The notes under the pieces: generated by a model
Told to the model about the DNA's origin: nothing
Seen by the model: only the letters and a program-made list of their open reading frames with translations
Databases searched by the model: none
Shown: piece after piece, positions 47,319 through 58,500 of the stretch
Layout: each line of letters begins with the position of its first letter
Position numbering within the stretch: position 1 is the stretch's first letter
Position numbers and translations under genes: made by a program
From: Eutrigla gurnardus
Taxonomy: Eukaryota > Chordata > Actinopteri > Perciformes > Triglidae
Reading direction: 5' to 3'
Length of the DNA: 64,000 nucleotides
NCBI GenBank assembly: GCA_963514095.1
Contig: OY741271.1
Span: 2,714,520-2,778,519 of the forward strand

Positions 47319-47855
47319 TGTCATGTTTGGCGGACTTGGAAACAGGCATGGACTCGAAAAACAGGTGGTGAGGACCCAAATGCAGTTAAACAGAGGTTTT
47401 ATTTAAATAATAAACTAAATACAAAATAAAACCTAAGACAAAAAACAAAGTATCAAATGAAGGAGACCACACGGGCAAAAACACCAGGCAACGAAACACT
47501 TACGAAATGGAACCAAACACGAAGGGACACGGAAGGCAGGACGCAGGGACAAAGACAAATCCAGGGACGAGACATGGTGCATGACAGCGACAAGAGACAA
47601 CGACATCGACAGCAACAATGATCCGACCAGGACACAAGGGAAACACACAGACTATATACACACACAGGGAGGCAGGGAGCTGACGAGGAACAGGTGAAAC
47701 ACATTAGGGCAGGCAAGGTAATCAACACGAGAGGATGGGGGAGTCAAGACAGCGGAAACAACAAGGACCAGGAAGTACGAGACAGGAAATCACACCAAGG
47801 GCAAAAATCACAAAATAAACCAGGGAATCAAAACATGAAAACACAGATCATGACA
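47319..47855 (-). repeat. 3' LTR of the minisatellite-bearing element
   Basis: 537 bp. It includes AATAAA (47398-47403 region, minus strand) and a TATA-like tatata in the half shared with 49121-49464. Confidence 0.85.
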
Positions 47856-47936
47856 GTACCCCCCCCTTAAGGGACGGATCCCAGACGTCCCCAAGGTCCA
47901 TGATACGTAGGGTGGGTGGAGGGGGCCAGGAGGGGG

Positions 47937-48275
47937 GGTTCAGGAGGCCGGGCATGAGGGCGACCTAGCGGGCGGGGCCGCTCAGGAGGCCGGGCATGAG
48001 GGCGACCTAGCGGGCGGGACCGCTCAGGAGGCCGGGCATGAGGGCGACCTAGCGGGCGGGACCGCTCAGGAGGCCGGGCATGAGGGCGACCTAGCGGGCG
48101 GGACCGCTCAGGAGGCCGGGCATGAGGGCGACCTAGCGGGCGGGACCGCTCAGGAGGCCGGGCATGAGAGCGACCTAGCGGGCGGGACCGCTCAGGAGGC
48201 CGGGCATGAGGGCGACCTAGCGGGCGGGACCGCTCAGGAGGCCGGGCATGAGGGCGACCTAGCGGGCGGGGCTGC
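47937..48275 (+). repeat. 42-bp tandem array (8 copies)
   Basis: The unit is built on gctcaggaggccgggcatga plus gggcgacctagcgggcggga and cc. Copies differ by one or two bases. Confidence 0.95.
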
Positions 48276-48280
48276 TCAGA

Positions 48281-49120
48281 AAGGCGACGTGGAGCAGGAG
48301 TAGGACGGCCCCCCGTCGGAACAGGAACGGGTGACGAGCGGACCTCCCGAAGGCTGCGCGGAGCAGGCGTCGGACCGCCCCCCGTCTGGACAGGAACGGG
48401 TGACGAGCGGACCCCCCGGAGGCTGCGCGGAGCAGGCGTAGGACGGCCCCCCGTCGGAACAGGAACGGGTGACGAGCGGACCTCTCGAAGGCTGCGTGGA
48501 GCAGGCGTCGGACGGCCCCCCGTCTGGACAGGAACGGGTGACGAGCGGACCTCCCGAAGGCTGCGTGGAGCAGGCGTCGGACGGACCCCCGTCGGAACAG
48601 GAACGGGTGACGAGCGGACCTCCCGGAGGCTGCGCGGAGCAGGCGTAGGACGGCCCCCCGTCGGAACAGGAACGGGTGACGAGCGGACCTCCCGAAGGCT
48701 GCGTGGAGCAGGCGTCGGACGGACCCCCGTCGGAACAGGAACGGATGACGAGCGGACCTCCCGAAGGCTGCGTGGAGCAGGCGTGGGACGGCCCCCCGTC
48801 GGAACAGGAACTGGTGACGAGCGGACCTCCCGAAGGCTGCGTGGAGCAGGCGTGGGACGGCCCCCCGTCGGAACAGGAGCGGGTGACGAGCGGACCTCCC
48901 GAAGGCTGCGTGGAGCAGGCGTGGGACGGCCCCCCGTCGGAACAGGAACTGGTGACGAGCGGACCTCCCGAAGGCTGCGTGGAGCAGGCGTGGGACGGCC
49001 CCCCGTCGGAACAGGAACTGGTGACGAGCGGACCTCCCGAAGGCTGCGTGGAGCAGGCGTGGGACGGCCCCCCGTCGGAACAGGAACGGGTGACGAGCGG
49101 ACCTCCCGAAGGCTGCGTGG
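48281..49120 (+). repeat. 69-bp tandem array (12 copies)
   Basis: The unit contains ggacctcccgaaggctgcgt, ggagcaggcg, cggccccccgtcggaacagg and gtgacgagc. Both this and the neighbouring 42-bp unit are multiples of three, so several frames on both strands stay open for hundreds of codons. The long ORFs here are by-products. Confidence 0.95.
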
Positions 49121-49464
49121 ACCAAACACGAAGGGACACGGAAGGCAGGACGCAGGGACAAAGACAAATCCAGGGACGAGACGTGGTGCATGACAGCGAC
49201 AAGAGACAACGACATCGACAGCAACAATGATCCGACCAGGACACAAGGGAAACACACAGACTATATACACACACAGGGAGGCAGGGAGCTGACGAGGAAC
49301 AGGTGAAACACATTAGGGCAGGCAAGGTAATCAACACGAGAGGATGGGGGAGTCAAGACAGCGGAAACAACAAGGACCAGGAAGTACGAGACAGGAAATC
49401 ACACCAAGGGCAAAAATCACAAAATAAACCAGGGAATCAAAACATGAAAACACAGATCATGACA
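49121..49464 (-). repeat. partial 5' LTR of the minisatellite-bearing element
   Basis: 344 bp matching 47512-47855. It is joined to the 69-bp array within the LTR, so the rest of the 5' LTR and all internal genes are lost. Confidence 0.88.
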
Positions 49465-49484
49465 GGTTAGTGATAAGGAAATGG

Positions 49485-49850
49485 AAAAAGTTGATATAGA
49501 AGAATTAAATCATTCTATTTGTCAAGCGGTTCTAGGGGCAACAAAACAAATAATTCAAAAGGCAGGGAGGTAGAAGTAAAAAGAAAATTGTACCATGGTG
49601 GACAAAGGGCAAAATCTCAGAACAAAGCATTTAAACTTGTAAAAAGAACTCATGATTTTCAGAATTTAAAAGGTTGCAAGCAAATGTGAGGAAAACAATT
49701 AAAAATGCAAAGGAGGAAATTTTGTAAGTCAATAGGAAGACAAACATAAATAGGTAAAATATGATGAAAAGAATGAATGGAATTAAAAGAGAATTTGGGT
49801 ATCCAGTGTTGGGACCTCAGGGTTTGTGTCTATGAAACAATTCATGGATG
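49485..49850 (+). pseudogene. LINE fragment, region before RT
   Basis: Reads EMEKVDIEELNHSICQAVLG, then after frameshifts MVDKGQNLRTKHLNL-like and MKRMNGIKREFGYPV. This is the segment between endonuclease and RT of an I/Jockey-type fish LINE, probably part of the same broken copy as 53935-55480. Confidence 0.7.
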
Positions 49851-49876
49851 CAGATTGAATTGTTTCTGAACATTCA

Positions 49877-50676
49877 GAGGCCGTTCACACGAAGCAAAAC
49901 AAACTTTTTTTCTCCGTTTTGCCTTGGCGTCGTTTCAAGAAAATCTGCATCCAGACGAATCCACTGAAAACGACTCAGCGCGCTGTAGTACATATTCCAG
50001 CCTATATGTGGCACTGTTTTTGCTACAAAAATGCAGAAGAAGAGACAGAGTTTGACCGGATGTTTGCCATTGCTATGGCAACACGTGAGAGCTACGGCTA
50101 ATCGCCACCCGACCACCCGATCAATAAACACCCATAAGATGACAATTTGGCCCGTATCAATAAAACCACAATAAGCATCAACAGCCGTCACCCTAAGGAC
50201 CTTGACGAGGCGTTGTCACACGTTGGGATGGATTAATTAGACAAATAAATGCCTACATTCATGGGAAGTTAGCTAGCAGTTGTTTGTTAGCATCGTAATA
50301 AAGTAGCATATCTGCAACTTTTTTCCCGGAATATTGCCCCCCTCTCTCGGCTCCGTTTTTTTTCATACAGTGGCCCTGATATGCTGACGTACAGACGAAC
50401 AGCCGTTGTTGTTTTTGTTACGTGATGTCGAGGGGGAAGAAGTCAGGCTCGAGGGTCGAGGGGCGGGCCGATGACGTCATCGTATTCGTTTTAGCCGTCA
50501 ACATGAAAACGAACACGAAACGGAGGGGTGTCGTTTTTTTCTTTTTCACCCTGAGAGCTGGTTTTAAAAAAGTGCGTTTTCAGGGCGCGAAAACGCCGGA
50601 TCCGTATGGACGGCCGGGCGAAACACACAAGCCTTGTGCGTTTACCAACAAAAAACGTCTTCGTATGGATGGCCTC
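49877..50676. mobile_element. MITE, 3-bp TCA duplication
   Basis: Inverted ends gaggccgttcacacgaag and cttcgtatggatggcctc, TCA on both sides, 800 bp. This is compatible with PIF/Harbinger. Flanking 50677-51348 shows no supported gene. Confidence 0.78.
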
Positions 50677-51544
50677 TCAGATTGGAGGGTCCTCTGTGTG
50701 GAAATCACGCACCTCCACAGGGTTCACTGGTTTGTGGTAGATATGAAAGCCAACCAACACTGCTTCTTATAGGCCGGTCAGCAATCACAGACATTGACGA
50801 AAGCTGAGCCATTTTACCCTCGTTAATACCAAATTGAGTTGAAATGTTGAAAGTTGAAAGTGAAACTATCACTATGTGAATACTGTGTAAGTGAGCCTAA
50901 GTTTTCACACATTTTGTAGGATAATTTTGAAGTATAGCTTAATATTAATTTCACAATTACACAGTCTTCATAATTAGATTAGATTCTATGATTAAGTTTA
51001 TCGATTTGAGGGTCCATCCTTTGCCCATTATCACCAAAAGTTTATTTTTTATCTAGCTTTTAGTATCAACCAATCACAGCTTTTGAAATGATGACTCATA
51101 CCTAGCAACGGGGTCAACCACACCTTCTCACTAAGATAGGAGTTTCTGTCCATTCCTTGCTCAGAGTTCTCTGAGAATGTTCTGGAATCACTCTTAAGCT
51201 AAGACTCCTTGCTAAAACCTTTAGGAATACGGGCCCTGATCTGTTACACTATGTCAAATCATCTTCGTGAATTATCTAAAAACATTCTACTCAGTCCCGG
51301 CGGCATGGGCGGGCATTGGCGGTCACAGAGTCAGCCATGCCCGTCCTGAGGGGTATTCCACCAAACTCGCTAATTAAAGCGGCGCTTACCTGGTTAAGCC
51401 TGGTTAGAACTAACGCCAACTTCCACTTGCGGCTAAACCCATTCCATTAACGCATTTCAGCTGCGCCTTGTTGAGGCTAATTCAAGCCAGGTTAACGTTG
51501 TCGTGTGTTACGCTGTTCACGGGATATGAAGCCAGACAAGAACC

Positions 51545-51769
51545 GTGAATGACGAATCATCGAGAAAATGGCAGAAAAGACCAGAGCAAAAATTATTGAT
51601 GGAACTGTACGAGGAGTACAAACCCATCATAACCAAAAAAGGGAAAACTGTAGTGATAAATAAAAATCGCGAGGCTGCTTGGGCAAGAATTACCGAGCGA
51701 TTAAATACGGAAGTACCGTTAAGAGTAACATGTTCTAATATAACACTGACTATGACTTCTCAAACGTGA
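51545..51769 (+). pseudogene. Harbinger Myb-like DNA-binding protein, truncated
   Basis: 75 codons: WQKRPEQKLLMELYEEYKPI, ITKKGKTVVINKNREAAWAR and ITERLNTEVPLRVT. This is the trihelix/Myb-like N-terminus of the second Harbinger protein. It runs into a SINE-like insertion (tRNA-like B-box cggttcaattccc at about 51815) and a (CT)n run. Confidence 0.75.
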
Positions 51770-51862
51770 GGATAGTGTAGAGGTAACACGCCAGCTTTGT
51801 ATGCGGCCGGCCACGGTTCAATTCCCGACTATGGATGTTTGTGAAACTTTTTTCTTTGGCCG

Positions 51863-51866
<4 letters not shown>

Positions 51867-51923
<57 letters not shown>
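51867..51923 (+). repeat. (CT)n microsatellite
   Basis: About 28 ct units inside the Harbinger element. Confidence 0.96.
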
Positions 51924-51927
<4 letters not shown>

Positions 51928-52746
51928 GTAAAGGCCTAGTAAATGCATCTACATTGACCAACTCATTTATCTCAACAATTCAATGAACACATTCAATGAA
52001 CCTATTAATGAACTCACCTGAAAGGAATTTATGTGGCTGAAAATTGCATGCAGCAATGCCTTTGTCATTGGGATATACATGCTATTAATAATAACATCTT
52101 TATGTCTATCATGTTTTTGCAAGTTATATTTGGGTTCTGGGGAAATTGTATGACATATTTATCATAGTTAAGGTAAAATGTTGGTCTAATTCTCTGATCT
52201 AAAGACAATTATACAGGCAAAAAAAAAAAAAACACACACATGAGATGTCCTCGCCTGGATGTGAACCTTTAATGCCCACATTCAGGGGCAGGTGCATCAC
52301 CACTCACCCAACTGGGGGCTTTAGATAATGTTATCGGTCTTAACTAAATAAACGATTTAGTCATATTTTTTTAATTGCAAGCATGTATTCTTAGACGCTT
52401 GATGAAAATATAGTCTGTTTGTACTTCATATATGTAATTTTGGTAATTTTTGGTCCTTTCACGTGACGAAATCACGAGGACTAGGCTTGGCGGAACCTTG
52501 CTGGTACAGTGTTTCCGACAGTCGGACTTTCTCTGAAACCCCTGCTAAAGTAAGCCTGATGGTTAAGCCTGCCCCGGGGCAGGCTAGTTTGGTCGGATAA
52601 ATTCCCATGGTTACTTAGCGGAGGAGTGCCTCAAGTCACGTTGATGGAACGCAACTCTCGCTAAAGGTAGCGAGGCTTATCGAAATTAGCCCGGCTTTGC
52701 GCTTACCGAGTTTGATGGAATACCCCTCTGGGCTGGAAAGAGGATA

Positions 52747-52748
52747 TG

Positions 52749-52811
<63 letters not shown>
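52747..52811 (+). repeat. (TA)n microsatellite followed by (CA)n
   Basis: About 32 ta units, then a short ca run to about 52833. The interval 52834-53679 has short open frames only and no supported gene. Confidence 0.96.
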
Positions 52812-52834
<23 letters not shown>

Positions 52835-53677
52835 ACGCAAGGCAACATGTGGAAGGGCTTTTTTTCCAGTATATTTGTATTATCATTCTATGTTTGTATT
52901 AACCAGACCTCACATATAAATAGGCCTACTCACAACACAATGCACGAACTTAAGATCAAGCCATGAGATCAATGCGACCGAAATAAAAAGTATCATTTCA
53001 CCACAAGGTGGCCGCCGAGTGCGGACCTGAACGCACGTCATTGAACTTTTACCAATGAGAACCATTCCGCTGTAGCGGAGGTGTGGACAAGCCCGTTTGC
53101 AGCCGTCGTAGACCGCGCTGCCAAGCGCTGCAAGAGCGGCTCTTAAAAACTTGTTCCCGCGATGTTTTGGGTCACGTGATATGGTCGCGACCCTGTGATG
53201 TCTTTGCAGTCGGCTGCTAAGTCGGACACAATTCTAGCATCATGCATCGCTTTCAACCACAATACATCACGTTAGGTAGCGCGCTGCAGGCGGCTACATC
53301 AAGTCGAATTTGCCTATTTTTTAAATTTGTGTATGCTATTCACGGCACTTTCGGTGTACAATGCCGACACTGCCCCCATGATCCCGTTGGAACTGCAACG
53401 TTTGGTCCGTATCGGTACGCATCCGCAAGCTTGCAGGATACGGACAGAAATACGGACGAAATGTACGCAGAGAACGGACAGAAGGCTCCGTCCGTATCCG
53501 TATGCGTGTCTAGCGTAGAGCATAAATGAGCTATTACAGGTGTTGGGGGGGCGGGTCACTGAGTAACAACAAGTTATTTAGCTGTGGTGTTCGGCATGGA
53601 TGTCCGTATTTTTCCCCAAAAAATACGCGGACAAGAAGTGAGGACGCGAACGGGAGCGAGCAGGAAGCAGCGATATT

Positions 53678-53840
53678 TACTTCTACTGGAAACGTCAGCA
53701 CCGAAGTCAACAGTAACACTGGAGTAACAATTCATGTATGGAGAGGTAGCTCCCTAGCTGCTGTAGCTACCTCTCCTAGTATGAGTTCAGTGTTCAGGTT
53801 GACATCAGTGCTTCTGTTTCCAGTAGAAGTGTATGGTGCT
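53678..53840. repeat. long imperfect hairpin
   Basis: The left arm (cttctactggaaacgtcagc ... ggagaggtagct) and the right arm (agctacctctcc ... tttccagtagaag) pair over about 70 bp each with a very short loop near 53752-53766, roughly 75-80% complementary by eye. Within it atggagaggtagct and agctacctctcc pair almost perfectly. Confidence 0.8.
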
Positions 53841-54040
53841 ATCTGCATGCCACAACCCTTGTTGCTGGTCTTCTTGAATAAATGTATACCGGTAGATGGA
53901 TCAAGTATTTTTTATTGGGAAGATCTATTCAAGTTAAAATAGGGAAGAGTTACACTGAAAGTTGATATTGAAAATGGAACGCCTCAAGAGCGTATAGTGA
54001 GTCCTTTGTTATGTTCTATTATGACAAATTATGTTTTTCT

Positions 54041-54427
54041 GGGGCACGGTGGTGTAGTCGTGGGTAGCACTGTCGCCTCACAGCGAGAGGGTCCTGCGTT
54101 CAATTCCCGGGTCGGCCCAGGGTTCCTTCCTGTGTGGAGTTTGCATGTTCTCCCCGTGTAAGCGTGGGTTCTCTACGGGTCTCCGGCTTCCTCCCACAGT
54201 CCAAAGACATGCAGGATGGGGATAGGTTCATTGATTACTCTAAATTGCCGTAGGTGTGAATGTGAGTGTGAATGGTTGTCTGTCTCTACATGTTGGCCCA
54301 TGCGATGGACCTGGCGTCCTGTCCAGGGTGTACCCCCGCCTTCGCCCAATGACAGCCGGGATCGGCTCCAGCCCCCCCGCGACCCTGAATACAGGATAAG
54401 CGGTAGACAATGGATGGATGGATGGAT
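54041..54427 (+). mobile_element. SINE-like retroposon with GGATG tail, plus strand
   Basis: The head is ggggcacggtggtgtagtcg and gcactgtcgcctcacagcga, with B-box-like gttcaattcccgg. The body and tail match 31228-31614, ending ggatggatggatg. It sits inside the LINE reverse transcriptase, just before its FAGDG (YADD-equivalent) motif. Confidence 0.9.
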
Positions 54428-54756
54428 GTTTTTCTGAGCTTAGAAAATGGGATGGGATTTTCTCTTTTTGCGGGTGATGGGGTAATTTGGAAGAGGGGTA
54501 TTTGGAATTTATTGTGAAGAAAATACAAGAGGCTATTATTAAATAGAAGAATGTCATTTAAGCGGGGGATTTAAATTCTCTTTTGATAAAACAAGAACAT
54601 TTCTTTACAAGGAAAATAATTGTCATTAATTTAAAACTTAAATTATATAATCAAGAATCTGAGAGAGTGAAACATTTAAAATATTTCGGTTTGTGGTTTG
54701 ATGAAGAATTGCATGGAATGTACATATTCCGGAAAATAAGTGACAAGTGTAAGAAA

Positions 54757-54956
54757 NNNNNNNNNNNNNNNNNNNNNNNNNNNNNNNNNNNNNNNNNNNN
54801 NNNNNNNNNNNNNNNNNNNNNNNNNNNNNNNNNNNNNNNNNNNNNNNNNNNNNNNNNNNNNNNNNNNNNNNNNNNNNNNNNNNNNNNNNNNNNNNNNNNN
54901 NNNNNNNNNNNNNNNNNNNNNNNNNNNNNNNNNNNNNNNNNNNNNNNNNNNNNNNN
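54757..54956. other. assembly gap (200 N)
   Basis: Exactly 200 undetermined bases, within the LINE. Confidence 1.
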
Positions 54957-55485
54957 GGGGAGCTGACAGAACATCACTGAAAAACATTTATATAGGACTG
55001 ATCAGATCATCTCTGAAAATATATTCAATATCAGCCTTTGAGACAATGCTCATGTGCTATTAGAACAACCCCAACATCAGCATTAGAAGTGGAAATGGGA
55101 GAAATGCCACTGGAGTTAAGAAGAACACAGCTATCAATTACATTACTGGGTTAATTTAAAAGGTCATAATGAAGATCATCCAATACTGAAACAATGTTGG
55201 GAAAGGGAGAGGAGAGAAGAGAAACAAAAAGTTTGGGATGGATGGCATGGATAGGCGTGATGAGAAGCACGGGGAGAACCCGGAGAGAAGAAACAATAAT
55301 ATCCAGGTTACGCTTTGGCCATACAAGATTACACAGTCCAGAGGTTTGTCAGCAAGAAGTCCCGATTCACACTCCATACCAGTAGGTGGCGGTAACGCAC
55401 CAAAAGGTTATTTGTCAGCCACCAAGAAGAAGAGAAGAAGGAGTAGAAGGAGAAGAAGAAGGAGGAGGAGGAAAAAGGAAAAGAA

Positions 55486-55542
55486 ATGGCGGCTACTTTA
55501 AATGACGACCAACTGGCGCGGCATGTTTATGCTGCCCTGCAG
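55486..55542 (+). CDS. haus7: haus7 exon 1
   Basis: MAATLNDDQLARHVYAALQ, phase 0, donor gtaaac. The ATG context aagaaATGG is good. Upstream is directly the GAA-rich LINE tail, so the 5' UTR must lie in transposon sequence or be very short. Confidence 0.85.
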
Positions 55543-58500
55543 GTAAACGCAGACGGGGCGGAGGGGAGGGTGTTGTAGTTCTCGAAAAGCGGGGGAGTTA
55601 ACAGCTCGATGCCGCTGTTCAACATACGTTGTTAGCATTGAACATGTTGGCTGCTAGTCTCCGTTGTCGTTCACGTAGCGTTTCATACAAAACAGCTCAG
55701 CGGTGGAACCGGGACCACAGGGTCTACCGACCCGGACTACCCGGACAGGGTCCAGACTATCACAGGGATCCGACCAAACTATTGAGTTGCTAGTGTTGAG
55801 CAGCTGATGGACAATCTGTTGTCAATGAAGTGCGTAGGGACGATAGCGGATTTGGTCATACTAAACTCAGTAAGTTGATGTGAGTTCCCATCGTCAGGAT
55901 AATCGATAACATCGTCAGGAAGGAATATGACGGAAAGACGGGACAATAAAGCCTGATTTAAAAGAAACATGACCTTATAAGTCCTGCGTTTCCGTAGGAG
56001 AGCTGCTGAGTTGTTATTGATTTAAGCGTATTTGATTGATTTCCCCTGGAACAAAGGTGTATTGGTATAACATGACAGTGACTGACTGTCCCGGTTTAGA
56101 CCGCGGGCTGCCCCCTGCTGGACGGTCTGTACCTGCAGGAGATGGACTGCATGCTCCAGCTGCTGTGTGCTCCCTCCCAGGTCCGCACCGCCATCCTGAC
56201 CTGGATCTGCAGCAGGTACAACGATTCACTCTGTTCTCACCTCCTGCTAGAGTCATTTTTAGATCATTACAAGCCCATCCCTCTGCCACGTCTTTACAGT
56301 ATCAATCCCAACTTTGCCAAGACGATGTTGGTGAGATCCGGCGGCCCAGATGTTCTGACTAAAGGTAACATCTGTGAGAGACTTTCCTTTCCAGTGAGTC
56401 GACAGTGTGGCAGCGACACTAGACTCCGGTGTGTTTGGTTCCCACAGAAATGGCCTTGCTGGGGTCAGGAGCTGATGCTGTGTAGAGCCGAAGACCTGGA
56501 CCTGATCAGGGTGAGAAGAGGCTCCAAACTACTGTCCATGTCCTCAGTTACAGGGTTCCCACACTGTTGTCTTTAATGAAATTAATGTTACACTGATCTC
56601 CTGTGGATCTAATGTAACATGAAGCCATATTTATTTTCTCCAGCTCCGTGTGTGACATTGTTTTGTTCTGTTTTTCATACGTTCACATAAGTTCACCCTG
56701 CGGTGCGTCTCTTCCTCCATGACGGCGAGCTAACTGGAATAATGTTTGAATAACTATCTGCTTTTAATACTACTCTTTGTTTAATGAAGGACAGTCGATT
56801 GACTTTGCTTGTAGTTTTAAGTAACTGAAGTAAGTAAGAATACATTTTCACAATAATTAACACTTGGAATAAAGTTTAGGCGACTAGACAGTTCTTTAAG
56901 TTATAGGTTGTGGAAAAGTTTTTACATTTTGGTTATTGTAATTGTTTGGGAACCAGGAGGCAACCTCCAGTTCTGAAAAGTTAGTTAACACTGAAGGTCC
57001 TAAAGGCTCCTGCTGGCCACCAGGGGGCGACTCCTCTCTGGTTGTATAGAAGTCTATGAGAAAATGGTCCTACTTCTCTCTGCTGGCCGCCAGGGGGCGA
57101 CTCCTCTCTGGTTGTATAGAAGTCTATGAGAAAATGGTCCTACTTCTCTCTGCTGGCCACCAGGGGGGCGACTCCTCTGGTTGTATATAAGTCTGAGAAA
57201 ATGGTCCTACTACTCTCTTGATGTATTATCTCAGGAAACATTGTAAACATGAGTTTATGGTCTCAATCTCTAGTTTCAAGTCTTCTTCAATCCAGCATGA
57301 TGTTCATTTAGTACATTATGGTCCATTTAGAGTCCACCAGACCCAGAAAGCAGGGGATGCTTTAGGGGGCGGGGGCTACCTGCTGATTGACAGGTCGCTA
57401 CCACATTACCAATGTTAGCTACTAAGATGACTTCAATACTTAGCTGTAAAGTTGACCTTGAATCATGAAGCTAACTTTGTTAGCAGCTTCACACCAGAAT
57501 CCACATGGATCCAGATCCAGTAAGGGGTGCTGCGTGTGTTCATCAGATCCACCTGTCGCTCCTCCGCAGTCCAACTATGGTCACTTCCATCATTGGTTGG
57601 AAAGAAGGAAAGATGGCGACAGCCAAAATGCTAAGCCGTAGCTAGGGTTGCAAAGGGACTGAAAATTCCCGGTAAATTTCTTGGAAAGTTCTGGTAAATT
57701 TCCACGGGAACTTAAGCTTGGGAATTTTGGAAATATTCCATATTTGGAAACTCTCCATGGGAATTAATGGGAATTTAGGGGAACTAACTGGGAATAAATT
57801 ATATCCAAGCATAAATATGAACAGATATTTCAACAGATTTATTTGAAAGTAGAACAGAACATGTTTTAATTAGTTGTTTCATGGGCAAACTCAAAAACAG
57901 GAATGTTAGGTTCAATATATCATCTCCCAACCCCACTCATTCAAAAAGGGAATGAAATGTTCCCATTCGTTGTCTATGTAAGAAGCCGTGCAATGCCGTC
58001 GTGGAGCGGCGAATTTTGAGAGACAGAGGGCCGCCCGCAAGCTCTCGAAAATCTTTTAAACTGACCGTTGTCGATCTAAAATAAAGACTGATTCAGCAAC
58101 TGCATAGCTTATTTCTCTCCTAAAATGTTTTCAGAAACACATTTCAGTGAACTATTTTCGTAAAAACAAGAGGGAGGTGGGAGGCTTATAAAATAAGAGG
58201 GAGGGGAGAACGATACGAGCTCAGAGGAGCACAGAGGGGAGGGTTGTGTGTGTGTGTGTGTGGGGGGGGGATGCTTTTTTCCAACCTTTGAAATCGTAGA
58301 CTAGAGCTTTAATAAATATATTTCCCCATAATATCATCAAAACTTACATCACTTTGTTTAGTCCAGAAGCTCAAATGTGTGCCTTCAATAGTCTTTGTGC
58401 TTCAGGCTCAAAAGTGTGGTCCAGTCTTCTAGTGATCTTCTGTACATGTGATGGAGGCATGCACAGTGCCAGTAGGGGGCGTGGTCTCAATAGCCATGCA

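Larger units (their letters stand above)
47319..49464 (-). mobile_element. non-autonomous LTR element carrying minisatellites
   Basis: The ends are TGTCATG...CATGACA, flanked by a 5-bp duplication GGTTA (47314-47318 and 49465-49469). The left (3') LTR is 47319-47855, with a purine-rich aaggggggggtac before it on the minus strand. A 344-bp piece of the same LTR is repeated at 49121-49464 with about one difference. Between them there is no gag or pol, only two tandem arrays. Confidence 0.88.
51349..52727. mobile_element. PIF/Harbinger-type element with Myb-like ORF
   Basis: Inverted ends aggggtattccaccaaactc and gagtttgatggaatacccct, with 3-bp CTG duplications at 51346-51348 and 52728-52730, 1379 bp. 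It carries the start of a Myb-like gene but no DDE transposase. Confidence 0.88.
53935..55480 (+). pseudogene. I/Jockey-type LINE, RT and 3' end, broken
   Basis: RT pieces in shifted frames read IGKSYTES, ENGTPQERIVSPLL, KLYNQESERVKHLKYFGLWF and ADRTSLKNIYIGLIRSSL, followed by a decayed tail and the 3' UTR-like ggtggcggtaacgcacc with gaagaag repeats. It is interrupted by a SINE (54041-54427) and by the assembly gap. The GAA-rich tail reaches the haus7 start codon. Confidence 0.85.

Noticed and set aside
48281..49120. CRISPR-like regular repeats
   Set aside because: Head-to-tail minisatellite with no unique spacers, in a vertebrate genome.
47867..49337. Long ORFs of 332-467 codons on the minus strand and 136-184 codons on the plus strand
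   Set aside because: They run through 42-bp and 69-bp tandem arrays in several frames at once. Unit lengths divisible by three keep all frames open. There is no family similarity.
53242..53942. ORFs of 60-138 codons
   Set aside because: They cross the long hairpin and tacggac-type repeats; no protein family recognised.
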